DNA of 10,046 nt, taken from the NCBI GenBank assembly GCA_964236585.1, contig CAXSFE010000122.1, positions 1 to 10,046 on the forward strand, given 5' to 3'. The notes beneath the pieces were generated by a model that saw only the letters and a list, made by a program, of their open reading frames with translations, searched no databases and was not told the DNA's origin. The first letter of the stretch is position 1. Each line of letters opens with the position of its first letter. This document shows positions 9,803-10,046 of the stretch, one piece after another. The position numbers and the translations under genes were made by a program. Source of the DNA: CAXSEF01 sp964236585 (GTDB taxonomy: Bacteria; Pseudomonadota; Alphaproteobacteria; Acetobacterales; Acetobacteraceae).

Positions 9803-10046
9803 GCGACACCCTCCCGAACCGGACGTTCCCATCCTGGTAGCACCACACAGCCCGCGGCGCCGGAGCATCAAGGCGCGGCAGCTCCTGCTCCAGCAGCGTG
9901 GCCAGACCCGCCGCATCGCCCCTGCAGGTGCGCCGCTGCAACTCCCCCGCCAGCACCCGAGCAGCCCTGCCACAGCCAGGCCCCCCGCCAGCGCGTTGAG
10001 CCGCCCCGCCCCGCCCGGCGCCGCGCCCGCCGCCGCCACTCCCAGC
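9803..10046. other. 244-bp region with no gene that can be called
   Basis: This is the upstream region of the DUF4337 gene. On the minus strand two frames are open. The frame shared with DUF4337 reads as a hydrophobic stretch ending LAVAGLLGC, similar to a lipoprotein signal, then turns into Arg/Cys-rich shadow sequence. The neighbouring frame looks more protein-like from about 9956 (LAGELQRRTCRGDAAG, TLLEQELPRLDAP). This could be a frameshifted remnant, the end of a gene beyond the window, or chance. No start with a good binding site was seen. Confidence 0.4.
9809..9814 (-). promoter_or_regulatory. ribosome binding site that fixes a GTG start
   Basis: GGAGGG on the minus strand, six bases before the GTG at 9802. 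It is the strongest Shine-Dalgarno in the window and favours that GTG over the ATG at 9787. Confidence 0.75.

Overview
The window looks like chromosomal DNA of a very GC-rich alphaproteobacterium, most likely of the Acetobacteraceae/Rhodospirillales type. This placement is an inference from extreme G/C at third codon positions, a zf-CHCC (NDUFS6-like) gene next to polA, a DivK-like lone receiver, and palindromic intergenic elements of a style I associate with Acetobacteraceae. No database search was possible. I see no phage, transposase, integrase, plasmid, CRISPR or defence gene, and most of the window is ordinary chromosome.

Layout. Positions 1-1395 are on the minus strand: a 68-residue CHCC zinc-finger protein followed by the N-terminal third of DNA polymerase I, cut by the window edge. 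Divergent from them is a predicted lipoprotein alpha/beta hydrolase (1445-2653). A palindromic element (2657-2798) and tRNA-Arg(CCG) (2855-2931) follow. A pirin-family gene (2940-3878, minus) converges on the tRNA. Next come a 66-residue lipoprotein (4170-4370), an unrecognised 88-residue protein (4511-4777), and a second palindromic element (4784-4913).

The centre is a signalling cluster on the plus strand. A 1076-residue hybrid histidine kinase (CHASE3, two PAS, HisKA, HATPase_c, two receivers; 4932-8162) is followed after 52 bp by a 121-residue single-domain response regulator (8215-8580), and 18 bp later by a three-helix DUF2721 membrane protein (8599-9102). This arrangement suggests a phosphorelay: a periplasmic or membrane signal is sensed by CHASE3 (and possibly PAS), phosphate passes from His510 to the attached receivers, and the separate receiver may act as shuttle or sink. 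No DNA-binding output protein or HPt domain is present in the window. A third palindromic element (9102-9232) separates DUF2721 from a convergent DUF4337 membrane protein (9233-9802, minus). The last 244 bp hold no gene I can call.

The observation most worth following is the set of three intergenic elements. Each is about 130-142 bp, bounded by inverted GAAGCAAGG-like ends, and built of five consecutive stem-loops. The end hairpins share a fixed GC-TCT-GC (or GC-AGA-GC) core, while their outer stem bases differ from copy to copy yet usually remain complementary. Parts of the elements are also exchanged and inverted between copies.
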